NCBI GenBank assembly: GCA_012034595.1
Contig: JAAUPE010000063.1
Span: forward strand, 1-38,061
DNA from: Calothrix sp. CSU_2_0
GTDB taxonomy: Bacteria; Cyanobacteriota; Cyanobacteriia; Cyanobacteriales; Nostocaceae
Reading direction: 5' to 3'
Length of the DNA stretch: 38,061 nucleotides
Shown here: in pieces, positions 16,389 through 25,690 of the stretch
How positions within the stretch are numbered: position 1 is the first letter of the stretch
Layout: each line of letters opens with the position of its first letter
The notes under the pieces: generated by a model
Database searches by the model: none
Told to the model about the DNA's origin: nothing
What the model saw: only the letters and a program-made list of their open reading frames with translations
Made by a program: the position numbers and the translations under genes

Positions 16389-19073
16389 CTAAAGCCAATT
16401 GCCAACTAGTATAAAAGCCGCCCAGTAATAAGGATGTTTAAATTCAGGTTTTTTCAATAGTTCTAACTGCGCCAATCGTAGTGCCTCAGCTTTTGATACA
16501 CCTGATGTGAGTAATTCTTTGTAAAAAGCCCCCATCAAATCTGCTGTTGATTCATCGCTAACAGTCCACAGCGAAGCAAGAGTACTACGGGCACCAGAAC
16601 GCACTGCAACCCCAGCAAGTCCTAAAGTAGCTCGTTCGTCACCTTTAGCAGTTTGGCAGGCACTAAGCACTAATAAATCGATGGGTAAGGAACCTTTTAG
16701 ATTGCGATCGCTCATCAATCGACTCAATCGCTCGATATTAATTTCTCCGTTCCAGGTTTTGATAAAGGTATTGCTGGCTTTGGAGCTAAATTGTCCGTGG
16801 GTTGCTAAGTGCATAATTGAGTATGAGGGTTTCTGCAATTTGGCTTGGAGTTTGTCGATGGTGAATTGCTCGTTGAGTAGCGTTGTCGTGGGCATTTTCT
16901 GACTCAGAAGCTGTATTTCTCGCTCAACTCCAGGTAATGGGGAAAGCTCCCCATTTGCTGCGGTTAGTCCACCTGCTAATATTTGAATGCGATCGCGAGC
17001 GCGGGGTTGGGCTTGAAATAGTTGTAAACTTGGTGCTAGGGCAATTTGATAGTTCTCTACTAGATATTTTTCACCATTGTATAATGCTGCTAACGGTATA
17101 TTCCGCAGGTTGCCATCAAGAATAAATACTAGTGTATTGATGTGGTTTTGAGTTAGAGTCGGGATTATAGGTGCTATCAACCAGGTATAAATTTGTTTAG
17201 CAACCGTCAATCTTTCTGTTGTAAATGAAGTGCGTCGTAGCGACTGACGCATATTTTTGATGTCTGCTTCGACTTGAGTTTGGGGGATTTGAATTGGGAA
17301 ATGGCTTAGGGGTTGGTTGGGTAATGAGAGAATAATTTCTATGCGATCGCGTAAAATAATCGGGTAAATTAGAGCTGAAGAAGGGTCAATTTTTTCGATG
17401 GGTATGGTTTTGCGATCTAAACAAGCTTCACGGAAGAAGTTTGCCAGTTCTGCAAGTTGGAGTGCGTCAATTGTTTCTCTTGCGGAGATGAGATTTTCTT
17501 GTTTTTGGAAAGTGGAATTATTGGGGGTATCTTGTAATAGTAAATCTACAAGTTCACGATAAACTGGTTCAACGCTTTCACGAAAGGAAAATTGGATATC
17601 TTGATTGATTGCGACTATATCTTGACGGAGAGATTGTAAGTCTTGAAATGCCTGCTTGTAGTTTGCGATCGCACCTGGTATATTACCTTGAATTTTTAAA
17701 ATTCGTCCCATTTGCCATTGCCATTGATAAGCGATATCGGGAGCGTTAATGTTTTCTGCTACGTGTAAAGCTTGTTTGGTTAAGTTTGTTGCTTGTTCCC
17801 ACTGCTGTGTTTGTTCGTAGAGATTCCCCAATTTTCCTAATGCGGTTGATTCTGCACGATAATTTCCTAAAATATGCGCTTGATGTTGGGCATTTGCGAG
17901 TAATTTGGCTGCTTGGATGGATGAATTGGGAAGATGTATGGCTGAATTGTTGGATAGTTTTACTAAGTTAGTCGCTAATTCAATTTCTGCATAAATTTTA
18001 GTTTGATTGGGAGGCAATTTGGGGATTTCGGTTTGAATTTTCTGTAATAATTTTTCAGCTTCTGAATGACGGTTGAGTTGCCATAAAATATCTAATTGAT
18101 AAAGTTGAGCTTGTAATTGGATTTGGAGTTGGTTTTGTGATTGGTTTTGATTGAAAATGAAATAGTTTGGATTAGCTGCTTTCTGAAAAAAATCTAGTGC
18201 TACGTCGATTTTATGCTCGATATTGGCAAGTTTACCTAAGTTCAGTAATGCGATTTGGGTTTCGATAGGCAAACTTAGTTTTTTCGCTATTTTTAAACTA
18301 TTTTCTAGGCTATATTTAGCGCTAGAGTAGTCTCCAACAATTCGTAAACTATTTCCAAGATTTAATAAACCGGAAAATTTTAGTTGCGAGTCGGGTTGTT
18401 GTAAGAGCGAAATTGTAACTTGTTTAAATAGATTATTGGCACGGATAAAATAACCTAATGTTTGCAATGCTCTTGCTTGATTAATTTGTGTACCAATCTC
18501 ACCAACCTTATCTCCTAGTTTTTGATATTGTTTTTCTGCTTGTTCCCAAGCTACTAATGCAGCTTCTATTTTCCCTTGGCTAAATAGTAAATCACCTTGA
18601 TTATTGAGGATTTGGGCATAAACCAAATTATCTGTTGATTGCGAACTAGGTTTAGCAATTATTTTTAGTGCAGCATGACTAACTTTATCTGCTTCTAATG
18701 GTTTACCTAATTGTTGATATCCCAACGCTAAATAGCTTAATGTCAAAGCTTGGTTGCGACGATAATTATGTTTTTCAAAGTAGGAAATAGCATCTTTCCA
18801 CGCATTCACTGCCTCTGTAAATTGTCCAGCTTGATAGAATATTTGCCCTTGTTTTAATTGAGAATCAGATAAATAAGAAATGTGGGGAGATTCAGCAATC
18901 GCAATAGTATAAATACTAAATGACGTAAAAAATCCTAAAACTAAGTAAATGATGAATCTGCGGCATAAGCGGAGATATCTTATTTTGATTATTGACAATA
19001 AGAAGAACAGTATTTTCTGTTTGTTTGGGTGTTTAACAACATTTATAGTTAGTTTAAAAAAGATATTTTTCAC
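16389..19073 (-). CDS. TPR and CHAT domain protein (caspase-like protease fold)
   Basis: 894-residue protein. It starts with GTG at 19073 and carries an N-terminal hydrophobic stretch (about 38-60, FIIYLVLGFFTSFSIYTIAIA) that reads as a signal peptide or anchor. A long array of tetratricopeptide repeats spans about 68-500 (QGQIFYQAGQFTEAVNAWKD, LGYQQLGKPLEAD, GKLGNLYEQTQQWEQATNL, GRILKIQGNIPGAIANYKQA). A C-terminal CHAT domain runs from about 590 to the end. The caspase-type dyad is present: His759 in MHLATHGQF and Cys806 in LVLSACQTAKGD. CHAT is related to separase and caspase peptidases, and TPR arrays usually bind protein partners. The intact dyad argues for an active peptidase; its substrate is unknown. 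The start codon is uncertain because no ATG lies near the signal peptide. Confidence 0.88.
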   Translation of the reverse strand: MKNIFFKLTINVVKHPNKQKILFFLLSIIKIRYLRLCRRFIIYLVLGFFTSFSIYTIAIAESPHISYLSDSQLKQGQIFYQAGQFTEAVNAWKDAISYFEKHNYRRNQALTLSYLALGYQQLGKPLEADKVSHAALKIIAKPSSQSTDNLVYAQILNNQGDLLFSQGKIEAALVAWEQAEKQYQKLGDKVGEIGTQINQARALQTLGYFIRANNLFKQVTISLLQQPDSQLKFSGLLNLGNSLRIVGDYSSAKYSLENSLKIAKKLSLPIETQIALLNLGKLANIEHKIDVALDFFQKAANPNYFIFNQNQSQNQLQIQLQAQLYQLDILWQLNRHSEAEKLLQKIQTEIPKLPPNQTKIYAEIELATNLVKLSNNSAIHLPNSSIQAAKLLANAQHQAHILGNYRAESTALGKLGNLYEQTQQWEQATNLTKQALHVAENINAPDIAYQWQWQMGRILKIQGNIPGAIANYKQAFQDLQSLRQDIVAINQDIQFSFRESVEPVYRELVDLLLQDTPNNSTFQKQENLISARETIDALQLAELANFFREACLDRKTIPIEKIDPSSALIYPIILRDRIEIILSLPNQPLSHFPIQIPQTQVEADIKNMRQSLRRTSFTTERLTVAKQIYTWLIAPIIPTLTQNHINTLVFILDGNLRNIPLAALYNGEKYLVENYQIALAPSLQLFQAQPRARDRIQILAGGLTAANGELSPLPGVEREIQLLSQKMPTTTLLNEQFTIDKLQAKLQKPSYSIMHLATHGQFSSKASNTFIKTWNGEINIERLSRLMSDRNLKGSLPIDLLVLSACQTAKGDERATLGLAGVAVRSGARSTLASLWTVSDESTADLMGAFYKELLTSGVSKAEALRLAQLELLKKPEFKHPYYWAAFILVGNWL

Positions 19074-20647
19074 AAACTTAGATAAAATTCCTATACACAG
19101 CAGATTTTATAAATACACATAAAAGATAACAACCACAGAGAGTAATTCATCGAGGAATTACTGGCAACATCTCACTTTCGTAAAAACATTTTTGTCAGCA
19201 TTGTTCTCGATTTACTCCTCCTACCAAAGTCCAGGATTATTGAATTTATCTGCATTTTCTGCGATCGCAACCACAAGTACCGGATTTAAAATAACATATT
19301 TTCCAGACAATGTATAAATACCGACTATTGCTTGCTCGAATATAGTGCGATCGCTCGAACTAAATAGCTTCGAGATATGGCACTGTAGCATCCATACGTA
19401 ATCAAACCTTTTAAATTAACTTCACATCAAATAAGAGTAATTACTGCCTAAGCTATTAATTGATTTATACCTCAGTAATTACGTAGAAAATAGATCGGTT
19501 GATTAAATACAGCTTGCGTTCGAGAATGCTGTTGTTTACCCTAATTTGTATTACATCCAAGTGAGAAAGCTATAATTCTCACTTCCAAAACAATTTAATA
19601 CCAATTTGAAAAAAAATGCGACAGATAGATTTGTAAGGGTTTAGCCTTACATATTGTCTATGTGTTGCAATGCTTTATTAAATAATTTTATCAACGTAGA
19701 AAATTGCACCCGATAATATCCAAAGATTGGGGGAGTGATTTTACTTATGAAGAAAGAATAATAAAAAAATGAGAATTATCCCTCTGAAGATGTAAACAAA
19801 ACCAATAAAAATCATTTTAAATATGATTATTCAACAAACTCAAACACCAGAACTGCTTGACTGGACTTGATTTTCTTCTTCAGTAAATTTTGAGAATAAA
19901 ATTATGAGAGGAATGTGTAGTTTTGTACAGAATTTAGCGAAATATTTAGCTTTTTAGATTTTTAAGTATTTCCTCGTTTTTGGATAAGTAATTAAGGAAA
20001 CCTAATCTATAGAAGAAAAATGAGGTTATAAATTTAAATATCTAGATTAAATTCCTAGATTAAATACCTAAACCATATCTACTTTGAAAATCGTAATTTT
20101 GTAAGTCTGGTTTCGCTATTGTGCAATCCAACATTAATTTAAGACGATAATGTTGGGTTGCGTTCCACTCCAGCCAGCCTACATAATACATCTTTTCAAA
20201 AACTAGCTTGTTCAATATAGACGCGGTTTAGATTAAACTTCTCGACAGAAAGCGATCGGGAATACCTATTTAATCTAAATGAGCTTGATGTCGCAGAGAA
20301 AAAGCATTCAACAAATTACTTTTTCTCTTATTTGTGCGACTGTTATTAACATAACTTGAATCTATCAACGTATATCAGCATCTATCCTGTGCTTTGATTA
20401 AACCTTGCCACGGAGAATAGTTGCAGAGAAATTATCCGTAAAAATGTCCAAAGTGTCAAAGTTCGCACCGATGGCAAGATTTGTGAGAAGCGTAAATTCT
20501 CCGTCAAATACCCTCTACGGTTAATTAACTCAGAAAAAACAAGTTGATATACCAGTTATATAAGTTTTGTTTGTGTGGGTTAAATTTTTGATTTTGTCCA
20601 CTGACTAACGAGAATACTTTTGACAATATTTTTGTAGGTTTATACTC
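19074..20647. other. 1.57-kb gene-free region with scattered inverted repeats
   Basis: I see no credible coding sequence on either strand. The region is AT-rich and contains five perfect or near-perfect inverted repeats: AGTAATTC/GAATTACT (19141-19162), GTAATTACTG/CAGTAATTAC (19437-19482), AAGTGAGAA/TTCTCACTT (19559-19584), GCAATCCAACAT/ATGTTGGGTTGC with a wobble (20123-20161) and TTTAGATTAAA/TTTAATCTAAA (20227-20279). A possible pseudoknot lies at 20404-20504. It may hold promoters of the divergent CHAT and GH65 genes, small RNAs, or the decayed remnant of a gene or mobile element. Confidence 0.5.
20404..20504 (+). promoter_or_regulatory. Candidate structured RNA (pseudoknot-like) upstream of GH65 gene
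   Basis: CTTGCCA (20404-20410) pairs with TGGCAAG (20472-20478), and the overlapping ACGGAGAAT (20410-20418) pairs with ATTCTCCGT (20496-20504). The order A-B-A'-B' is that of a pseudoknot. It ends 143 bases before the GH65 start. No known riboswitch was recognised; chance pairing is possible. Confidence 0.3.
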
Positions 20648-22987
20648 ATGAATCATAACTTTCTCATTCCGAATACATTGCTAAATACCCAGTTTACAGA
20701 TGCGACAGAATGGAATATTTGCGAATCGATTTTTAACCCCGTAAAATTGCATCATCAAGAGACAATATTTACCCTGGGAAACGGATATTTAGGTACAAGA
20801 GGGACATTTGAAGAAGGTTATCCAGGGGATAATCAGGCAACTTTCATTAATGGAATTTATGATGATGTCGCTGTTGTCAAAACAGAACTTGTAAATGTTC
20901 CTAATTGGTTAGATTTGACAATAACAATTGCTGGAGAAAAATTTCGATTAGATACAGGGGAAATTCTCCAATACAAACGCAGCTTAGATATGCGTTTAGG
21001 CTTAGTTAGTCGGGATATTCGCTGGCGATCGCCCAGAGGACATATAATAGATTTACACTTCCAGCGCTTTGCCAGTTTAGCAGAACAGCATATTTTAGCA
21101 GTTCGTTGCGAAATTACAGCAGTTGATTCGATTTGTGATATTTCTGTTGAAACCAGTTTTGACGAAGAAACCAAAACTCAAGGTGTCAAACACTGGCAAA
21201 CTATTAATAGCGGCATTTCCCCCATTCCCCAAAACAGCAATACAGATAACTTTATTTGGTTGCATAGTCAAACTATACATTCTCATATTCAACTGGGTAT
21301 GGCAGCAAAGCTAATAATTGAAGGAGAAATTGACCCTCAAAATTCCACTTCAAAATTAGAACCCAAACTAACTAAAACTTTCACCTGCATACCCGGACAA
21401 ACTATTTCCCTAGAAAAAATTACAACTATATTTACCTCAAAAGAAAGCCAAAATCCCCTAGACTCAGCAATCGATAAATTATCCACAGCACCCAACTTTA
21501 CCCACTTACTGGCAGCACATATCGCCGCATGGGAACAAATCTGGCAAAACAGCGATATCATCATTGAAGGCGACATTCAAGCACAAATAAGCGTCCGTTT
21601 CAACCTCTTCCAACTTCTGGCAGCAACACCTCGCAAAAGCGAAAAAGTCAGCATCCCCCCCAAAACCCTCTCAGGATACGCATATCGGGGACACATTTTT
21701 TGGGACACGGATATTTTCATCATGCCATTTTTAATCTTCACCCAACCCCAATTAGCCCGTAATCTCCTCGCATACCGCTATCACACCCTCCCAGGAGCAA
21801 GACGCAAAGCATTAGAAGCTGGATATCAGGGAGCAATGTATGCGTGGGAAAGTGCCGATACAGGTGATGAAGTGACACCACGCTGGGTAGAGAGTTCCAC
21901 AGGTGAATTAATCCGCATTTGGTGTGGAGATATCGAAGTTCACATCAACGCTGATGTCGCTTATGGAGTATGGCAATATTGGCAAACCACAGGTGATAAC
22001 GATTGGATGCGATCGCATGGTGCAGAAATCATCCTCGATACTGCAATTTTTTGGGAAAGTCGTGTCAAATGGAATCAAGCACAGCAATGTTACGATATTC
22101 TGGATGTAGTTGGACCCGATGAAAATCACGATCGCATTAATAATAATGCTTTTACAAATGTGATGGTACAGTGGCATCTCCAAGCTGCATTACAACTATG
22201 GGAATGGTTAACTGAAAATTATCCTCAAACAGCATTTTTCCTCCAACAAAAGTTAGGCATCAGCAACATTCGACGTGATAAATGGAAAGAAATAGCAAAG
22301 CACTTATTCGTCAACCAGGATGGGGAAACTGGATTAATCGAACAATTTGAAGGATTCTTTGATTTAGAAGATGTCAACCTAGCAGACTACGAACCCCGCA
22401 CCAAATCCATGCAAGGATTACTGGGAATCGAAGCAACAAATCAAAAGCAAATTCTCAAACAACCAGATGTGCTGATGATGTTGTATTTATTGCGGGATAT
22501 TTCCCCAGCAACCCACCCAAATCTACGCTGTGACCAAAAAACCCTTGAAACCAATTGGAACTACTATCACCCCCGCACAGACCATAGTTACGGTTCTTCC
22601 CTTGGTCCACCAATCCATGCAATTTTAGCCTGCGAATTGAATCAACCTGAAGAAGCTTACAACCGCTTTTTACAATCAGCATTAGTTGACTTGGAAGATA
22701 CCCGCAAAAATGCCGATGAAGGTATTCATGCAGCGACTGCGGGGGGAGTTTGGCAAGCTATAGTATTTGGCTTTGCCGGGATTCGCATGACTAAATTTGG
22801 TCCCCTTGCTTGTCCGAATCTTCCCCCAACTTGGCAGCGACTCAAGTTCAAGTTGCAGTGGCAGAACCATTGGTATGAGTTTGATTTGACATCTGAAGGA
22901 GTCACTCAAATACCAGTAGTTCTTTACACTCCCATCTCGGATGTTATTTCCGATTTGGAGGAAGTAGTCGCAAATACCGTTGATTAG
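20648..22987 (+). CDS. Glycoside hydrolase family 65 protein (disaccharide phosphorylase/hydrolase)
   Basis: GH65 enzymes act on alpha-glucosides such as maltose, trehalose, kojibiose or nigerose, mostly by inverting phosphorolysis to beta-glucose 1-phosphate. The 779-residue protein has the family order: N-terminal beta-sandwich (1-280, with ETIFTLGNGYLGTRGTFEE at 38-56), linker helices, (alpha/alpha)6 barrel (from about 310; GYAYRGHIFWDTDIFIMPF), and a C-terminal beta-sheet domain. The general acid is Glu492 in DVVGPDENHDRINNNAFTN; the family usually has GPDEYH here. HSYGSSLGPPIHA and ATAGGVWQAIVFGFAG match phosphorylase-type blocks. Substrate cannot be told from sequence alone. No beta-phosphoglucomutase or sugar transporter gene is adjacent, which is unusual for bacterial GH65 loci. 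A terminator follows directly. Confidence 0.9.
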   Translation: MNHNFLIPNTLLNTQFTDATEWNICESIFNPVKLHHQETIFTLGNGYLGTRGTFEEGYPGDNQATFINGIYDDVAVVKTELVNVPNWLDLTITIAGEKFRLDTGEILQYKRSLDMRLGLVSRDIRWRSPRGHIIDLHFQRFASLAEQHILAVRCEITAVDSICDISVETSFDEETKTQGVKHWQTINSGISPIPQNSNTDNFIWLHSQTIHSHIQLGMAAKLIIEGEIDPQNSTSKLEPKLTKTFTCIPGQTISLEKITTIFTSKESQNPLDSAIDKLSTAPNFTHLLAAHIAAWEQIWQNSDIIIEGDIQAQISVRFNLFQLLAATPRKSEKVSIPPKTLSGYAYRGHIFWDTDIFIMPFLIFTQPQLARNLLAYRYHTLPGARRKALEAGYQGAMYAWESADTGDEVTPRWVESSTGELIRIWCGDIEVHINADVAYGVWQYWQTTGDNDWMRSHGAEIILDTAIFWESRVKWNQAQQCYDILDVVGPDENHDRINNNAFTNVMVQWHLQAALQLWEWLTENYPQTAFFLQQKLGISNIRRDKWKEIAKHLFVNQDGETGLIEQFEGFFDLEDVNLADYEPRTKSMQGLLGIEATNQKQILKQPDVLMMLYLLRDISPATHPNLRCDQKTLETNWNYYHPRTDHSYGSSLGPPIHAILACELNQPEEAYNRFLQSALVDLEDTRKNADEGIHAATAGGVWQAIVFGFAGIRMTKFGPLACPNLPPTWQRLKFKLQWQNHWYEFDLTSEGVTQIPVVLYTPISDVISDLEEVVANTVD

Positions 22988-23021
22988 AAAAATCACCATT
23001 CCACAATTGATTCTACCGTAG

Positions 23022-23047
23022 GGGCTAACGGCTGTTAGCCCTTTTTT
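23022..23047 (+). terminator. Intrinsic terminator after GH65 gene
   Basis: GGGCTAAC (23022-23029) and GTTAGCCC (23034-23041) form a perfect 8-bp stem with loop GGCT, followed by six T. It separates the GH65 gene from the isi island. Confidence 0.85.
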
Positions 23048-23096
23048 ATATTGTTCAATCCCAGTTTTTATATTAAGTTATGTCAAGAAATAGTTA

Positions 23097-23115
23097 GGAT
23101 AGATTCTCAATAAAA
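23097..23115 (+). promoter_or_regulatory. Candidate FurA box upstream of isiA
   Basis: GGATAGATTCTCAATAAAA agrees at 15 of 19 positions with the cyanobacterial FurA consensus I recall (AAATAAATTCTCAATAAAT). It lies about 230 bases upstream of isiA, so isiA would have a long leader. Iron-dependent repression by FurA is the expected control of isiA genes; the site itself is an inference. Confidence 0.45.
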
Positions 23116-23246
23116 TAAAACATGCTAAAAAACTATTGGGGTTAATAATCAATAAGTGAAAAATGTAGCGAGACCTACAAAACCAATCCCAAAACCAGAT
23201 CGAAGCAACTATAGAGCGATAACATCGCAAAATTAATCATTTTCTC

Positions 23247-23285
23247 AATGCTGAATATTCTCTCACAGTCAGAATTTTCAGCATT
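23247..23285 (+). promoter_or_regulatory. Hairpin in the isiA leader
   Basis: AATGCTGAA (23247-23255) and TTCAGCATT (23277-23285) form a 9-bp stem with a 21-base loop, about 65 bases before the isiA start. It could affect stability or translation of the messenger; no known motif was recognised. The remaining gap sequence (22988-23348) shows no gene. Confidence 0.4.
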
Positions 23286-23348
23286 TTAGAGATTCACTAA
23301 CACCAATCAGTTGATGAATATTATCAATAAGGAGCAGTACGAGAAATA

Positions 23349-24389
23349 ATGCAAACATACGAAAATCCCAATGTTAAGTATGACTGGTGGGCTGGTAATG
23401 CTCGGTTTGCCAAGATGTCAGGTCTATTCATCGGTGCCCACGTTGCTCAAGCAGCCTTAATAACTCTCTGGGCTGGAGCATTCACCCTCTTTGAGATTTC
23501 GCGCTACAACCCAGAAATCCCAATGGGTGAACAGGGGTTAATTTTATTACCTCACCTAGCAACTTTAGGATTAGGAGTCGGAGCAGGTGGAAAGATTTTA
23601 GATACCTATCCCTATTTTGTGATTGGAGCCATACACCTAATTTCATCTGCCGTTTTAGGTGCGGGTGGATTGTTTCACACATTCAAAGCACCTAAAAATC
23701 TCAAAGGTGCAGCAGGTCGTGTCGGAAAATTTCATTTTGAATGGAATGACCCCAAAAAGCTAGGTTTTATCTTGGGACACCATCTACTCTTTTTGGGTGC
23801 AGGAGCTTTGTTATTAGCTGCCAAAGCTATGTTTTTTGGTGGACTATATGACTCCGCAATTCATGATGTCAGAGTAGTTGTGAATCCGACTTTAAACCCA
23901 TTCGTTATCTTTGGCTATCAGACTCACTTTGCCACCGTTGATAACTTAGAAGATTTGGTCGGTGGTCACATTTATGTCGGTTTGCTCCTAATTGGTGGTG
24001 GTGTCTGGCATATCATCCAAGAACCTTTACCTTGGGCAAAGAAGCTATTAATCTTCTCTGGTGAAGCGATTCTTTCCTATTCTTTGGGTGGTATTGCTCT
24101 TGCGGGGTTTGTTGCTAGTTATTTCTGTGCAGTTAATACCTTGGCTTATCCGGTAGAGTTTTACGGATCGGTGTTGGAATTAAAGTTTGGTGTCTGTCCT
24201 TATTTTTCTGACACGATAGAGTTAGCAAATGGCGCTCATACAGCAAGAGCTTGGTTAGCAAATTCTCATTTCTTCCTCGCATTCTTCTTTTTGCAAGGTC
24301 ATTTGTGGCACGCTTTACGAGCTATTGGTGTTGATTTTAAAGAAGTTGAAAAAGCATTAAATAGTTTGGAAACGGAAACTAATGTGTAG
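23349..24389 (+). CDS. isiA: Iron-stress-induced chlorophyll a antenna protein IsiA
   Basis: IsiA is a six-helix chlorophyll-binding membrane protein related to CP43. It forms rings around photosystem I and quenches energy when iron is scarce. The 346-residue protein begins [20 protein letters not shown], typical of IsiA. It has the helix I segment [20 protein letters not shown], the blocks [15 protein letters not shown] and [20 protein letters not shown], then [20 protein letters not shown] and [15 protein letters not shown]. The end [23 protein letters not shown] matches IsiA rather than CP43. The large lumenal loop of CP43 is replaced by a short segment ([20 protein letters not shown]). 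Many His residues sit at chlorophyll-ligand positions. An AAGGAG site lies about 14 bases before the ATG. First gene of the isi island. Confidence 0.92.
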   Translation: MQTYENPNVKYDWWAGNARFAKMSGLFIGAHVAQAALITLWAGAFTLFEISRYNPEIPMGEQGLILLPHLATLGLGVGAGGKILDTYPYFVIGAIHLISSAVLGAGGLFHTFKAPKNLKGAAGRVGKFHFEWNDPKKLGFILGHHLLFLGAGALLLAAKAMFFGGLYDSAIHDVRVVVNPTLNPFVIFGYQTHFATVDNLEDLVGGHIYVGLLLIGGGVWHIIQEPLPWAKKLLIFSGEAILSYSLGGIALAGFVASYFCAVNTLAYPVEFYGSVLELKFGVCPYFSDTIELANGAHTARAWLANSHFFLAFFFLQGHLWHALRAIGVDFKEVEKALNSLETETNV

Positions 24390-24490
24390 GTAATATTGGG
24401 TTTTTGATGTTGAATACAAGTTTGTCTCTACATAAATTGTCAATCCAATTTTTTTGGGGCGAATAAAAATTTATTCTTGCATAAATCCAA

Positions 24491-24564
24491 AATACTTTGA
24501 GGGCGAAAAACTCTTAGTTTCTCCCTAAGTTTACAATACTTTGAGGGCGAAGAACCCTTCGCCC
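24491..24564. repeat. Direct repeat and hairpin before second antenna gene
   Basis: AATACTTTGAGGGCGAA occurs at 24491-24507 and again at 24535-24551. The second copy continues into a perfect 8-bp hairpin GGGCGAAG-AACC-CTTCGCCC (24545-24564). The GGGCGAAGAACCCTTCGCCC phrase is of a dispersed-repeat type in cyanobacteria. There is no T-run, so it is not a standard terminator, but it may mark the end of the isiA message. Confidence 0.55.
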
Positions 24565-24600
24565 CTACCTGAATCCAAAACTCTAAAAATCTAAAATCTA

Positions 24601-25569
24601 ATGACTATTACCACTGAAAATACATTTGCTGCGGGTACAAATTCATCTTGGTTAATTGGTAATTATCGTTTAACTGATTTATCTGGTCAATTATTAGGCG
24701 CTCATGTTGCTCATGCTGGTTTAATTATGTTTTGGGCAGGAACAACTACCATTATCGAAACACTAAAATATGTTCCAAACATGCCAATTTATGACCAGAG
24801 AATGGTTTTATTACCTCATTTAGCAACTCTAGGTTGGGGAGTAGGAAATGGCGGTGAGATAGTCGATACTTATCCCTATTTCGTAATTGGAATATTACAT
24901 TTAGTTGCATCTGCTGTCTTAGGTGCGGGTGGTTTATTTCATGTTTTTCGTAGTCCACCAATTTTATATAATTCTGGAGGACAAACTGCTAAGTTTCACT
25001 ATGAATGGAACGACTCAAAACAATTAGGTTTGATTTTAGGACATCATTTAATATTTCTAGGTTTAGGTGCCTTTTTGCTAGTATTGAAAGCAATGTATTT
25101 TGGAGGAATCTATGATACTGTAATTGGAAATGTTCGCATCATTGATAACCCTACCCTTGACCCAGGAATTATTTTTGGTTATTTGATGGGAATGAAAGAT
25201 GGTAGCCAAAATCTTTTGGGAATGGCAAGTGTTGATAATTTAGAAGATGTCATTGGTGGTCATATTTGGATTGGTTTAATTTTAATTGTGGGTGGAGTGT
25301 GGCATATTATTGTGAAACCATTTGGTTTGATTCGGAGAATTTTACCTATTGAAAGTGGTGATGAAATTCTTTCTTATAGCTTGTTAGGTTTGGCTTTAAT
25401 GGCTTTTATTTCTACTGCATTTGTTGGTTACAACACTACCGTTTTCCCTACAGAATTTTACGGTTCAGAACGTCTGGGATTGGCGAATGTTCAATTCTTC
25501 TTAGGTATTCTGGCTTTTTTAGGTTTTATCTGGCATCAAGTACGTGCAAGCCAAAGAACTAGTAATTAG
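24601..25569 (+). CDS. IsiA/CP43-family chlorophyll-binding antenna protein (second)
   Basis: 322-residue six-helix antenna protein of the CP43/IsiA/Pcb superfamily. It keeps the family blocks [15 protein letters not shown] (helix I), [59 protein letters not shown] and VDNLEDVIGGHIWIGL. It is shorter than the neighbouring paralogues. The lumenal loop before helix VI is reduced to almost nothing (FPTEFYGSERLGLANVQFF), and the C-terminus is truncated after WHQVRASQRTSN. The region after helix I (TTTIIETLKYVPNMPIYDQ) differs from both IsiA and CP43, which keep LFEI. No strong Shine-Dalgarno is visible before the ATG. It is probably a low-iron accessory antenna; which CBP/Pcb subfamily it belongs to needs a tree. 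Confidence 0.85.
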   Translation: MTITTENTFAAGTNSSWLIGNYRLTDLSGQLLGAHVAHAGLIMFWAGTTTIIETLKYVPNMPIYDQRMVLLPHLATLGWGVGNGGEIVDTYPYFVIGILHLVASAVLGAGGLFHVFRSPPILYNSGGQTAKFHYEWNDSKQLGLILGHHLIFLGLGAFLLVLKAMYFGGIYDTVIGNVRIIDNPTLDPGIIFGYLMGMKDGSQNLLGMASVDNLEDVIGGHIWIGLILIVGGVWHIIVKPFGLIRRILPIESGDEILSYSLLGLALMAFISTAFVGYNTTVFPTEFYGSERLGLANVQFFLGILAFLGFIWHQVRASQRTSN

Positions 25570-25690
25570 TTAATTTTCTCAACACAGCTAAATAAATTTT
25601 ATGCCTGCGGTTATCAGCAGTTAGTTAACTGTAGGCTCTTTTTTAGAATTTTGAGATTGTTTGATTCTGAGATTATTTTGAGGAAAATTC

